From contig NC_064621.1 of assembly GCF_023898315.1 (NCBI RefSeq), forward strand, positions 121,716,561 to 121,780,560: 64,000 nt of DNA. Direction: 5' to 3'. How positions within the stretch are numbered: the first letter of the stretch is position 1; every line of letters begins with the position of its first letter. Source of the stretch: Schistocerca nitens. Lineage: Eukaryota > Arthropoda > Insecta > Orthoptera > Acrididae. The notes under the pieces were generated by a model that made no database searches, was not told the origin of the DNA, and saw only the letters and a list, made by a program, of their open reading frames with translations. Made by a program: the position numbers and the translations under genes. This document shows, piece after piece, positions 32,463-43,227 of this stretch.

Positions 32463-33468
32463 TTGCCTGGGGGTGAACTTCGAATATGGGAAATTATTAT
32501 TGGCTTTCGAAATACGAGTATTAGTGCGTATAATTACGATGGGAAAGGTAGGAACGAAATTTTCAAAAGTAACAATCAATCGGATAGCCATGGGCGTGGA
32601 CTCGCAAAAATTTTACGTTATGGACATAGTACAAACGTATCTAGTTACGTGAAACCAGGGCCACCTATGCACGAAATTACAAAATCCATAAACGCCGGAA
32701 CTAAATCAAATGAAAATGAATGCACAGTGATAGCAGCGAAAGCCAATGATGTTTACCAACGTGAATTATCGAGTGCCGTCGAAAACTTAAAGGAAATACT
32801 GGATACCAATCAGAGTAAAACAATGTTCATCATTGAAATTCCGCATAGACAAGACCTCATAAACGATCGTGTGTAAACAAAGAAATCATGAAAGCCAACA
32901 AACAGTTCGAGAACATATGCAAAATGTATGAAAATTTCTACCTGTTAACTACCTAGAGAGAGACAGTTTTACAAGACATGGTATGCACTTAAACGGTATA
33001 ATAGTACAGCAACCCCCACCAACTACAGCAGTGAAGCCATCAAAAACTACAGCAAGAAAAAAGCCACTGTCAATATCAGAAACAGAAGCACCATCATCAG
33101 CTGAAACAGCACAGCCCTTATCAGCGACAGAAAACAGAGCATCGAGTGAATCAAGACAATCCTCATCAGATGTGGCAGGAACTACACATGTAACAACATC
33201 ATCTCAATCAACAGCAGAACCACCATCATCAGAGACAGCAACAGAGCTACTGTCACAAGTGGTGATAGCATCAGCATTGACAGGACTATCATCATCACAT
33301 GAAGAAACAAAAAGGGAAGAAGCAACAACAGAAGAATCAACAACATCAACAGAAGTAACAACAGCAGAAGAATCAATAGGAGCCACTCATAACAAAAGAA
33401 AAACTTCACCACCATGCCATCTTAAGGATTTTTTAGTAGAATCTGGGAGGAAAAAACCACGAAGATAA
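32463..33468 (+). pseudogene. LINE ORF1 with SGNH-esterase domain remnant
   Basis: First protein of the CR1-like element that continues to 38.6 kb. The first part (32463-32876) contains SDSHGRGLAKIL, the block I region of an SGNH hydrolase (usually GDSH, here SDSH), and IAAKANDVYQ, corresponding to the block III Asn motif. After a stop and frameshift the last SGNH block is readable as FTRHGMHLNG at about 32965-33000. The C-terminal part (to 33468) is Ser/Thr/Glu-rich, low-complexity and ends in a basic patch (SGRKKPRR). ORF1 esterases of CR1-type LINEs are thought to assist membrane or RNP handling. The catalytic Ser and His are retained but the frame is broken. Confidence 0.7.
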
Positions 33469-34488
33469 GTAATCTACAAAAAGTTGTGTCTGGCCAGTTT
33501 ATAGTAGATAACTTTGATAACATCACATCCAGAATAGCAAAAAATTACCTTATTATGCATTTGAATATTGGAGGTTTATCAAGTAATCTGGTCAGTAAGC
33601 TTCGTGACTTAGAACTATTTCTAGAGAGAGCAAAATGGTCTGAAAGGTTATCCGCTTAAGTGAACATTGGCTAAGAGATGAATATATAAATTTATTGAAC
33701 AAACTTACAGCTTACGAAGTAGCAGCTAGCTTCTTTAGATACAATGGGCATGGTGGTCCATGTGTTCTAGTTCATTCATCAGTAAAATACCAAATTAAGC
33801 AAAATTTCATTAATTTAAATGAGGAACGCACATTTGTGACATTCTGCGTGGAACTTAAGGACTGTAACATGCTTATATTCAACATATATAGTACTCCTGG
33901 TTACTCAATCTCCTGCAGTTTTCTGGTTAAACTTGAAAATTTACTCCACCAACTCAAAACTGAAAAGTTATGTAAAAACGTTGTTTGTGCTGATTTTAAT
34001 ATATATGTGAGAAAAAATGACAAATTTGCCTTTAAGATGAAGGAGCTGATGTCCACACATGGTTTTATTCTAAATTTTGTAGAAATGACAAGGGTAACTG
34101 CTTCGTCGGCATCCTGCATAGATAACATTGCTAGTAGCTTAAACTACAGAGTAACAGAAAAATGTGTAGTAAGCTTATGGATCTCAGACAACAGTGCACT
34201 ATTAGTGCTGATACCCTGTATTAGCCGAAAGAACACATACAAGAAAATCAGAATTTTTAAACAAGAAAATATAGAAATGTTTGTCAAAAAAATCAGCCTC
34301 ATCTCATGGCCATTTATTGCTAAGCCCTCAATAAATGAAAATTTCAATAACTTTTTGGAGGCCTTCTTGATGGTGTTTAATGAATGCTTTCCTTTTATAA
34401 CTATAAAACTGACACACCTAAAGAGTGTTCATGGATAACAAGTGGTATTTAGAGTTCAAGCATGAGGAAAAGAGAACTTCATATGGAG

Positions 34489-34718
34489 GAGGAGGAGGGG
34501 ATTAGTGTTTAACGTCCCATCGACAACGAGGTCATTAGAGACGGAGCACAAGCTCGGGTGAGGAAAGGATGGGGAAGGAAATCGGCCGTGCCCTTTCAAA
34601 AGATCCCGGCATTTGCCTGAAGCGATTTAGGGAAATCACGGAAAACCTAAATCAGGATGGCCGGAGACGGGATTGAACCGTCGCCCTCCCGAATGCGAGT
34701 CCAGTGTGCTAACCACTG
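34489..34718 (-). mobile_element. tRNA-derived SINE with 15-bp target duplication
   Basis: 230-bp minus-strand SINE. The exact 15-bp direct repeat GAACTTCATATGGAG flanks it (34474-34488 and 34719-34733). The tRNA-like head on the minus strand reads AGTGGTTAGCACACTGGACT (A-box side) and GGTTCAATCCCG (B box). The body ends in a GGAGGAGGAGG-type tail at the left. It is inserted in the linker of a CR1-like ORF2. A perfect duplication implies a comparatively recent insertion. Confidence 0.9.
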
Positions 34719-35368
34719 GAACTTCATATGGAGGTAAATGTCAGTCGAGACACAGAATTCTTAAATTATGTATGGCAATATAAGAAAATCTTTGATAAAG
34801 TTGTGAGGCATGCCAAACAATTGGCGAATAATAATTACATCTCAAACGCTAAAAATAAGTCTAAAGCAAGATGAGGTATTATAAAGAATGAAATAGGGGA
34901 AAAAAGGCAGACAACGGAAACTTGGACTGCTGGTTGAAGGTGACACTGTTCAGGACCCTACAAAAATCTGTGAAGCATTTAACAGCCACTTCATAAATCC
35001 GTGTAAAACTGATGAACTTTCACTGCCAAATGTGTATCCTGTTTCCAGTTTATGTAACCCCACTACATTTGAGTTCACCCATATACCCTGTTCTGAAGTA
35101 GCTGATGTCATAAAGTCCTTGGAGAATTTAAATTCTGTAGGCCGGGATGAAATTCCTACAAAAATAATAAAGGCAGTAACACATAGTATAGCACATCCTC
35201 TGTTCCTTATAATGAAACCATCTTTCGAGGAAGGACGTTTTCCTCATAGATTTAAGTATGCTGAAATACGATCCATTTACAAAAAAGGCAGACATGATGA
35301 AGTGAGTAATTATCGACCAATATCATTGTTATCAATATTTTCCAAAATATTTGAAAGAGCTGCATGTA

Positions 35369-37923
35369 CATCTACATCTACATCCATACTCCGCAAGCCA
35401 CCTGACGGTGTGTGGCGGAGGGTACCCTGAGTACCTCTATCGGTCCTCCCTTCTATTCCAGTCTCGTATTGTTCGTGGAAAGAAGGATTGTCGGTATGCT
35501 TCTGTGTGGGCTCTAATCTCTCTGTTTTTATCCTCATGGTCTCTTCGCGAGATATACGTAGGAGGGAGCAATATACTGCTTGACTCTTCGGTGAAGGTAT
35601 GTTCTCGAAACTTTAACAAAAGCCCGTACCGAGCTACTGAGCGTCTCTCCTGCAGAGTCTTCCACTGGAGTTTATCTGTCATCTCCGTAACGCTTTCGCG
35701 ATTACTAAATGATCCTGTAACGAAGCGCGCTGCTCTCCGTTGGATCTTCTCTATCCCTTCTATCAACCCTATCTGGTACGGATCCCACACTGCTGAGCAG
35801 TATTCAAGCAGTGGGCGAACAAGCGTACTGTAACCTACTTCCTTTGTTTTCGGATTGCATTTCCTTAGGATTCTTCCAGGCATCTGCTTTACCGACAATC
35901 AACTTTATATGATCATTCCATTTTAAATCACTCCTAATGCGTACGCCCAGATAACTTATGGAATTAACTGCTTCCAGTTGCTGACCTGCTATTTTGTAGC
36001 TAAATGATAAAGAATCTATCTTCCTATGTATTCGCAGCACATTACACTTGTCTACATTGAGATTCAATTGCCATTCCCTGCACCATGCGTCAATTCGCTG
36101 CAGATCCTCCTGCATTTCAGTACAATTTTCCATTGTTACAACCTCTCGATACACCACAGCATCATCTGCAAAAAGCCTCAGTGAACTTCCGATGTTATCC
36201 ACAAGGTTATTTATGTATATTGTGAATAGTAACGGTCCTATGACACTCCCCTGCGGCACACCTGAAATCACTCTTACTTCGGAAGACTTCTCTCCATTGA
36301 GAATGACATGCTGCGTTCTGTTATCTAGGAACTCTTCAATCCAATCACACAATTGGTCTGATATATACTCTTACTTTGTTCATTAAACGACTGTGGGGAG
36401 CTGTATCGAACGCCTTGCGGAAGTCAAGAAACACGGCATCTACCTGTGAACCCGTGTCTATGGCCCTCTGAGTCTCGTGGACGAATAGCACGAGCTGGGT
36501 TTCACATGACTGTCTTTTTCGAAACCCATGCTGATTCCTACAGAGTAGATTTCTAGTCTCCAGAAAAGTCATTATACTCGAACATAATACATGTTCCAAA
36601 ATTCTACAACTGATCGACGTTAGAGATATAGGTCTATAGTTCTGCACATCTGTTCAAAGTTCCTTCTTGAAAACGGGGATGACCTGTGCCCTTTTCCAAT
36701 CCTTTGGAACGCTACGCTCTTCTAGAGACTTACGGTACACCGCTGCAAGAAGGGGGGCAAGTTCCTTCGCGTACTCTGTGTAAAATCGAACTGGTATCGC
36801 ATCAGGTCCAGCGGCCTTTCCTCTTTTGAGCAATTTTAATTGTTTCTCTATCCCTCTGTCGTCTATTTCGATATCTACCATTTTGTCATCTGTGCGACAA
36901 TCTAGAGAAGGAACAACAGTGCAGTCTTCCTCTGTGAAACAGCTTTGGAAAAAGACATTTAGTATTTCGGCCTTTAGTCTGTCATCCTCTGTTTCAGTAC
37001 CATTTTGGTCACAGAGTGTCTGGACATTTTGTTTTGATCCACTTACCGCTTTGACATAAGACAAAAATTTCTTAGGATTGTCTGCCAAGTCAGTACATAG
37101 AACTTTACTTTCGAATTCATTGAACGTCTCTCGCATAGCCCTCCTCACACTACATTTCGCTTCGCGTAATTTTTGTTTGTCTACAAGGCTTTGGCTATGT
37201 TTATGTTTGCTGTGAAGTTCCCTTTGCTTCCGCAGCAGTTTTCTAACTCGATTGTTGTACCACGGTGGCTCTTTTCCATTTCTTTCGATCTTGCTTGGCA
37301 CATACCCATCTAACGCATATTGTACGATGGTTTTGAACATTGTCCACTGATCCTCAACACTATCTGTACTTGAGACAAAACTTTTGTGTTGAGCCGTCAG
37401 GTACTCTGTGATTTGCTTTTTGTCACTTTTGCTAAACATAAAAAAGCTTCTTACCTTTTTTAATATTTCTATTTACGGCTGAAATCATCGATGCAGTAAC
37501 CGCTTTATGATCGCTGATTCCATGTTCTGCGTTAACTGTTTCAAATAGTTCGGGTCTGTTTGTCACCAGAAGGTCTAATATGTTATCGCCACGAGTCTGT
37601 TCTCTGTTTAAATGCTCAGGGTAGTTTTCAGATAAAGCACTTAAAAAAATTTCACTGGATTCATTGTCCCTGCCACCCGTTATGAACGTTTGAGTATCCC
37701 AGTCTATATCCGGCAAATTAAAATCTCCACCCAGAACTATAACATGGTGGGGAAATCTACTCGAAATATTATCCAAATTATCCTTCAGGTGCTCAGCCAC
37801 AACAACTGCTGAGGCAGGGGGCCTATAGAGACATCCAATTACCATGTCTGAGCCTGCTTTAACCGTGACCTTCACCCAAATTATTTCACATCTCGGATCT
37901 CCGTCAATATCCTTCGATACTGT
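35369..37923 (-). pseudogene. Antisense LINE (CR1/jockey-like) nested in another LINE
   Basis: A 5'-truncated minus-strand LINE flanked by TGCATGTA at 35361-35368 and 37924-37931. Order on the minus strand: endonuclease (VIVLGGDFNLPDIDWD, ISDHKAVTASM at 37432-37875); linker with RKLLRKQRELHSKHK and KRGKAAGPDAIPVRFY; RT blocks AQVIPVFKK, QNYRPISLTSISCR, LDFRKAFDTAPH and SGVPQGSVIGPLLF; catalytic LFADDAVVYRE; then a C-terminal domain (RRAARFVTGSFSNRESV) ending near 35437. Four frame changes break it (around 37435, 36650, 36350 and 35850), but all catalytic motifs are intact. The 3' end is a TGTAGATG-type microsatellite tail. It is better preserved than its host LINE, as expected for the later insertion. 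Confidence 0.88.
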
Positions 37924-39368
37924 TGCATGTAACCATATAGTTAACTATAATAATCTGCATAATATTATCAAGAACAATCAGCATGGTTTCCAAAGAGGAC
38001 ACTGCACAGTGCAACCCATTAACTAACTTATTATAAAAATTAGCAGTAGTCTAGATAAAATATGGATGTATCAGGCTTATTTTGTGACCTAAGTAAAGCT
38101 TTTGACACAGTAGATCAAAAACTACTACTTTTCAAGCTACAAGCATATGGTTTTAGTGAAAATTGGCCAAGATGGATCTCATCCTACCTATTAAACAAGA
38201 AGCAATGAACAGTAATAGAAGAAACTAGTAAGAGATTCTTCTCAAGTTGGAAAAAGACGGAACAAGGTGTGCCACAAGGATCCATCCTTGGGCCAATATT
38301 GTTCTTGTACTATATAAATGACCTGCCAACTAACATAAATTCAGACACTATTCTTTACACTGATGACTCTACAGCAACAGTCTGTTGCAAGATAAGTGAA
38401 AATTTAATTAGTCATCTTCAGTAGTCTCTGTGTGAAATTGTGGCATGGGTGAGAAACAATGGTCAGAAATTAAATCTAACAAAGACACAAATCATTCACT
38501 TTACCACAAAACAAGCTGAACAGGATATACTAGAAATACCATATGGGGACAATCACCTAGCCACCACAAACTGCAAGGATTATTTGCCCTTCATCGTAGT
38601 GGAAAGCAAACATTCCCAAAGTTCTGTAGGCAAACTGAATGGTGCTTACAAAATGCCAGCTCGGAAGACCATTTCCAATACACTACTACAACAACAGTAT
38701 GCCATGATGAAAGAAATTGTGAGAGTCAAAATTAATTGCGCAGAAGCGGTTGTGCTGACAATGGATGGGTGGACCTCAAGCACAAATGAGAGTTATTTGT
38801 CGGTGACAGCATACTACGTTAAAGACCTGGAGCTGGCATCTTCCCTTCTAGAGTGCTTTAAATACGAAAAAAGGCACACCTCAGAAAAACCCTCCGAAGA
38901 GCTGCGACGTGTCGCAAGGGAATGGGGGATTCAAGAAAAAGTCCTGTGTGTTGTTAGCGACAATGCTGCTAATATTGTGGCAGCTATAAGACTTACAGCC
39001 TGGAAACACATCCCCTGCTTTGCACACACACTCTATTTAATTGTTCAGAATGGGCTTCCGCACATTCAACCCATTCTGAATAAAGTAAAAAGAATTGTTG
39101 ATTTTTTAAAAACAAGTTCGCAGGCCTGCACGAAAATGAAAAAATTCAGGAACAGTTAAAAGAGCCAGTTCTGACTCTAAAACAGGACACTGTTACAAGA
39201 TTGGAATTCAGCCTGTGATTTGCTGCAAAGAATAACCAATGTTAAGAATTCCCTAATGGCAGTTATCACTCTGAAGTGTATCACAAGCCTGTGACCTGTT
39301 GAACGTTTTCAGCGACTGCACAGAGGAAATGTCAAGTGAAACGTTGTCACTGCTTCTAAAGTTATACT

Positions 39369-39557
39369 GGCCGGCCGCGGTGGTCTAGCGGTTCTAGGCG
39401 CGCAGTCCGGAACCGCGCGACTGCTACGGTCGCAGGTTCGAATCCTGCCTCGGGCATGGATGTGTGTGATATCCTTAGGTTAGTTAGGTTTAAGTAGTTC
39501 TAAGTTCTAGGGGACTGATGACCACAGATGTTAAGTCCCATAGTGCTCAGAACCATT
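39369..39557 (+). mobile_element. tRNA-derived SINE, plus orientation
   Basis: 189 bp flanked by the exact 15-bp repeat TTCTAAAGTTATACT (39354-39368 and 39558-39572). The tRNA-like head contains GGTGGTCTAGCGGTTCTAGG (A box) and GCAGGTTCGAATCCTGCC (B box in a perfect T-arm). The body carries GTTAGTTAGGTTTAAGTAG and ends TCAGAACCAT. It is inserted in the hAT remnant. Confidence 0.93.
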
Positions 39558-39716
39558 TTCTAAAGTTATACTCCTTAGTCACTCGTTGAAAAAAAGGTGT
39601 TGCACGTTGGTAATAACACTGCAATTCATGTAGACGTGCAACAGATGGCCGAAAAGTTAGCTGAAGATCTAAAACGACGATTTCGAAATATAGAGGAAAA
39701 TTCCGTTTTCGCAGAA

Positions 39717-39905
39717 ATGGCTCTGAGCACTATGGGACTCAACTTCTGAGGTCATTAGTCCCCTAGAACTTAGAACTAGTTAAACCTAACTAACCTAAGG
39801 ACATCACAAACATCCATGCCCGAGGCAGGATTCGAACCTGCGACCGTAGCAGTCTTGCGGTTCCAGACTGCAGCGCCTTTAACCGCACGGCCACTTCGGC
39901 CGGCT
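39717..39905 (-). mobile_element. tRNA-derived SINE, minus orientation
   Basis: Same SINE family as at 39369 but inverted, 189 bp, flanked by TTTTCGCAGAA at 39706-39716 and 39906-39916. On the minus strand the head reads GGTTCGAATCCTGCC and the tail end is TGAGCCAT. Together with the plus copy it makes an inverted pair separated by 159 bp. Confidence 0.92.
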
Positions 39906-40070
39906 TTTTCGCAGAAGCAACTTCATTGGATCCCTGGTTCAAATTGCATGGTTTTTCTGATAAAAATTCTGCTAAGAAGGTATAATTAATCCTGATCAGG
40001 CACTGTGAGAAATTTGTGATGAACACATCCACTGCTACTGCAACAATCTCAGTTACAACCACTGAATCTA

Positions 40071-41492
40071 CACTCCTGGAAATGGAAAAAAGAACACATT
40101 GACACCGGTGTGTCAGACCCACCATACTTGCCCCGGACACTGCGAGAGGGCTGTACAAGCAATGATCACACGCACGGCACAGCGGACACACCAGGAACCG
40201 TGGTGTTGGCCGTCGAATGGCGCTAGCTGCGCAGCATTTGTGCACCGCCGCCGTCAGTGTCAGCCAGTTTGCCGTGGCATACGGAGCTCCATCGCAGTCT
40301 TTAACACTGGTAGCATGCCGCGACAGAGTGGACGTGAACCGTATGTGCAGTTGACGGACTTTGAGCGAGGGCGTATAGTGGGCATGCGGGAGGCTGGGTG
40401 GATGTACCGCCGAATTGCTCAACACGTGGGGCGTGAGGTCTCCACAGTACATCGATGTTGTCGCCAGTGGTCGGCGGAAGGTGCACGTGCCCGTCGACCT
40501 GGGACCGGACCGCAGCGACGCACGGATGCACGCCAAGACCGTAGGATCCTACGCAGTGCCGTAGGGGACCGCACCGCCACTTCCCAACAAATTAGGGACA
40601 CTGTTGCTCCTGGGGTATCGGCGAGGACCATTCGCAACCGTCTCCATGAAGCTGGGCTACGGTCCCGCACACCGTTAGGCCGTCTTCCGCTCACGCCCCA
40701 ACATCGTGCAGCCCGCCTCCAGTGGTGTCGCGACAGGCGTGAATGGAGGGACGAATGGAGACGTGTCGTCTTCAGCGATGAGAGTCGCTTCTGCCTTGGT
40801 GCCAATGATGGTCGTATGCGTGTTTGGCGCCGTGCAGGTGAGCGCCACAATCAGGACTGCATACGACCGAGGCACACAGGGCCAACACCCGGCATCATGG
40901 TGTGGGGAGCGATCTCCTACACTGGCCGTACACCACTGGTGATCGTCGAGGGGACACTGAATAGTGCACGGTACATCCAAACCGTCATCGAACCCATCGT
41001 TCTACCATTCCTAGACCGGCAAGGGAACTTGCTGTTCCAACAGGACAATGCACGTCCGCATGTATCCCGTGCCACCCAACGTGCTCTAGAAGGTGTAAGT
41101 CAACTACCCTGGCCAGCAAGATCTCCGGATCTGTCCCCCATTGAGCATGTTTGGGACTGGATGAAGCGTCGTCTCACGCGGTCTGCACGTCCAGCACGAA
41201 CGCTGGTCCAACTGAGGCGCCAGGTGGAAATGGCATGGCAAGCCGTTCCACAGGACTACATCCAGCATCTCTACGATCGTCTCCATGGGAGAATAGCAGC
41301 CTGCATTGCTGCGAAAGGTGGATATACACTGTACTAGTGCCGACATTGTGCATGCTCTGTTGCCTGTGTCTATGTGCCTGTGGTTCTGTCAGTGTGATCA
41401 TGTGATGTATCTGACCCCAGGAATGTGTCAATAAAGTTTCCCCTTCCTGGGACAATGAATTCACGGTGTTCTTATTTCAATTTCCAGGAGTG
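40071..41492 (+). mobile_element. Intact Tc1-like transposon, copy 2
   Basis: 1422 bp between TA at 40069-40070 and 41493-41494, with the same termini as copy 1 at 5173-6594 and about 13 base differences counted by eye (roughly 99% identity). It interrupts the hAT remnant between its catalytic and C-terminal parts. High identity and an open transposase indicate recent transposition of the family. Confidence 0.93.
40315..41337 (+). CDS. Tc1-like DDE transposase (340 aa), copy 2
   Basis: Uninterrupted 340-aa transposase from ATG at 40315 (MPRQSGREPY), with the same catalytic residues as copy 1 (Asp155 in FSDESRF, Asp244 in QQDNARPHV, Glu277 in PIEHVW). It differs at about seven residues: Arg5Ser, Thr to Met and Gln to His in the GWMYRRIAQHVGREVS segment, Ile to Val in the same segment, Gln to Arg near residue 70, and Ile to Val in WQAVPQDY. 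None touches a catalytic residue. Two or three changes fall in the helix-turn-helix region and could affect terminal-repeat binding. The same short 32-residue D-to-E spacing is present, so it is a family trait. Confidence 0.93.
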   Translation: MPRQSGREPYVQLTDFERGRIVGMREAGWMYRRIAQHVGREVSTVHRCCRQWSAEGARARRPGTGPQRRTDARQDRRILRSAVGDRTATSQQIRDTVAPGVSARTIRNRLHEAGLRSRTPLGRLPLTPQHRAARLQWCRDRREWRDEWRRVVFSDESRFCLGANDGRMRVWRRAGERHNQDCIRPRHTGPTPGIMVWGAISYTGRTPLVIVEGTLNSARYIQTVIEPIVLPFLDRQGNLLFQQDNARPHVSRATQRALEGVSQLPWPARSPDLSPIEHVWDWMKRRLTRSARPARTLVQLRRQVEMAWQAVPQDYIQHLYDRLHGRIAACIAAKGGYTLY

Positions 41493-41770
41493 TACTTCTA
41501 GTCTCCAGCTCGAATTTGATGAAGTGTTTTCCAGGCTGCAGAGTAATCCACACCCAAGAGCTGCTGCAATAGTGGAAGTGGACAAATATTTACAAGAGCC
41601 CCTGCTAGAGAGACAAGGCAATCCACTTCATTGGTGGTCTGAACAGCAGTGTGAAAGAGTGTTCTCGAAGGCAGTACATCCTATAACTGACAGAAGCAAT
41701 CTCCTGACAGGAAAAAAGTGGAACAAATCATGTTTTTAAACGTAAATCTCTGAACATTCGCCAAATCCGT

Positions 41771-41772
<2 letters not shown>

Positions 41773-41834
<62 letters not shown>
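41773..41834. repeat. (AT)n microsatellite
   Basis: About 31 uninterrupted AT units between the hAT 3' coding end and the left arm of a long inverted repeat. Confidence 0.97.
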
Positions 41835-41836
<2 letters not shown>

Positions 41837-41838
<2 letters not shown>

Positions 41839-42206
41839 CGCGTTTACGGGTAGCCTACCGTTGGCAGTGCTTTCAGACAAATGAATATTAAAGATACAAA
41901 CGAAGAGGCTGTGAGCATGCACAGCCAACATGAAAATAAAATGCTTACCTTGTGGGTATATATATAATTAGGACAATCCTCAAACTGACATTTAGTGTAA
42001 TTATTTCAATAATGTGTACGAGATAAACATTCCTACATGAATGATTACCTTTCAAGCATGGATTCCACGCATGCTTCAGTTACAGACCCACAAGGTAAGC
42101 ATTTTATTTTCATGTTGTCTGTGCATGCTCACAGCCTCTTCGTTTGTATCTTTAATATTCATTTGTCTGCAAGCACTGCCAACGGTAGGCTACCAGTAAA
42201 CGCGAA
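41837..42206. mobile_element. Fold-back element with 121-bp inverted arms
   Basis: Left arm 41837-41957 and right arm 42086-42206 are reverse complements with only a handful of mismatches (shared start TTCGCGTTTAC, shared inner end CCTTGTGGGT), around a 128-bp unpaired centre. Total about 370 bp, noncoding. It resembles a MITE with long terminal inverted repeats or a fold-back element. A target duplication is not clear because the left edge abuts (AT)n. Confidence 0.82.
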
Positions 42207-42614
42207 GTATTAACTGCACATACAGTCATGGGTAATGATGTCAGCACTGCAGGAAGCAGCTGACGGTGCCTTCCCTTCGCCTCTCACCACCCCAACCCTT
42301 CCGAAACCTATCGTTCGCCACAAACACCGCACGATTCGTCGACAGGCAGTAGATGGAGGACTGAAGCGAATGGAGAATGAGTGACGTAGCGTCGATGTAG
42401 TGGGAGAGGGGAAGCGAATGAGTGAACTAGAAAAAAGTGTGGAGTGTGCTATCTGTGAAGAGTTTGAAGTACCAGTTCGTTGAAATTGAGTGGTTAGTTC
42501 ACACTTCACTGGAGTGAAGCATTGATTTGAACGACTCATTCACGAGCTCCCCATCACTAATGGAAACACCGCCTCCAGAAGTGTCTCGACGCTAGAGGGT
42601 GCTATGCAGCCATA

Positions 42615-43184
42615 AAGCTTACAGATCTAAATCTAATTGTAGCTACAATCTACCTTCTCCCCTCCAGTAGTATTAATGATTTTCTGTTACAAATGGACTT
42701 GTTTCTATCCAAAATAAGTCAGAGGAAACAGGATGTGATTATATGTGGTGACTTTAATATAGACTTTCTCACTCACAACAGAAACAGGGAAACATTGATT
42801 AACATTGCAAAAACTTATAATCTGCATGGCCTTGTAAACGAGCCCACTAGAATAACACCCACATCCAAGACAGCTCTAGATCAAATTTTTGCAAATAGAA
42901 ATAAACTTAACCCAACTCGAGAAGTATACAATGCAGGATTCAGCGACCACCAAGCTGTCATTCTAAAGGTCGATGTTAGCAAAGATACCTCAAACCCAGT
43001 CCCACCTAAAACTTTATGAAGGTTTTTCACCCAAGAGAACTTGAACAAGCTAAATGCCCTCCTTAGTAAAGAAAAGTGGACAGAGATGTACACAGCCAAT
43101 GATGTCAACATGAAATTCAACATATTTCTTGACAAAATGATCCACCACTTTGAAGAGGCCTTTCCGCAAAAACCAGTAAGAATA

Positions 43185-43227
<43 letters not shown>

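Larger units (their letters stand above)
33535..38578 (+). pseudogene. CR1-like LINE ORF2, broken and interrupted
   Basis: Endonuclease: LNIGGLSSN at 33560, SEHWLRDEY, a CADFNIYV block (usually GDFN), SASCIDNIAS and ISDNSALL. RT begins at about 35030 with SVGRDEIPTKIIKA and IRSIYKKGRHDEVSNYRPI. It is cut at 35368 by an antisense LINE, then resumes at about 37924 with NNQHGFQRG, KAFDTVDQK, VPQGSILGP and a YTDDST catalytic block (usually YADD). A SINE interrupts the linker at 34489-34718. From about 38440 the frame is open again (AWVRNNGQKLNLTKTQ) and at about 38578 passes without a stop into a hAT transposase. The C-terminal end of the LINE is missing. Two large insertions plus many frame breaks make it dead. 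Confidence 0.78.
38579..42562 (+). pseudogene. hAT transposase remnant, multiply interrupted
   Basis: Begins in frame with the preceding LINE at YLPFIVVES. Recognisable hAT/ZBED-type blocks follow: NGAYKMPARKTIS, VVLTMDGWTSSTNESYLSVTA, VLCVVSDNAANIVAA and IPCFAHTLYLIVQNGL (to about 39160). After frame breaks, further fragments occur up to 40070. Past the Tc1-like insertion the C-terminal dimerisation region appears: VDKYLQEPLLERQGNPLHWW, then directly CERVFSKA, with the usual intervening segment missing, then FLNVNL before a stop near 41750. A CTCCCCATCACTA at about 42550-42562 may be the right terminus. Two SINEs and one Tc1-like transposon interrupt it. The left terminus and N-terminal BED finger are absent. 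Confidence 0.75.

Noticed and set aside
33182-33415. Poly-Leu/Val antisense frames
   Set aside because: Antisense of the low-complexity Ser/Thr/Glu tail of LINE ORF1.
39400-39455. tRNA gene at the SINE head
   Set aside because: A and B boxes are present, but it is followed by a SINE body and flanked by target duplications; the anticodon arm is not normal.
42210-42539. 109-aa minus-strand frame
   Set aside because: Lies in the noncoding 3' part of the hAT remnant; Ser/Thr/Arg-rich by composition and without homologous motifs.
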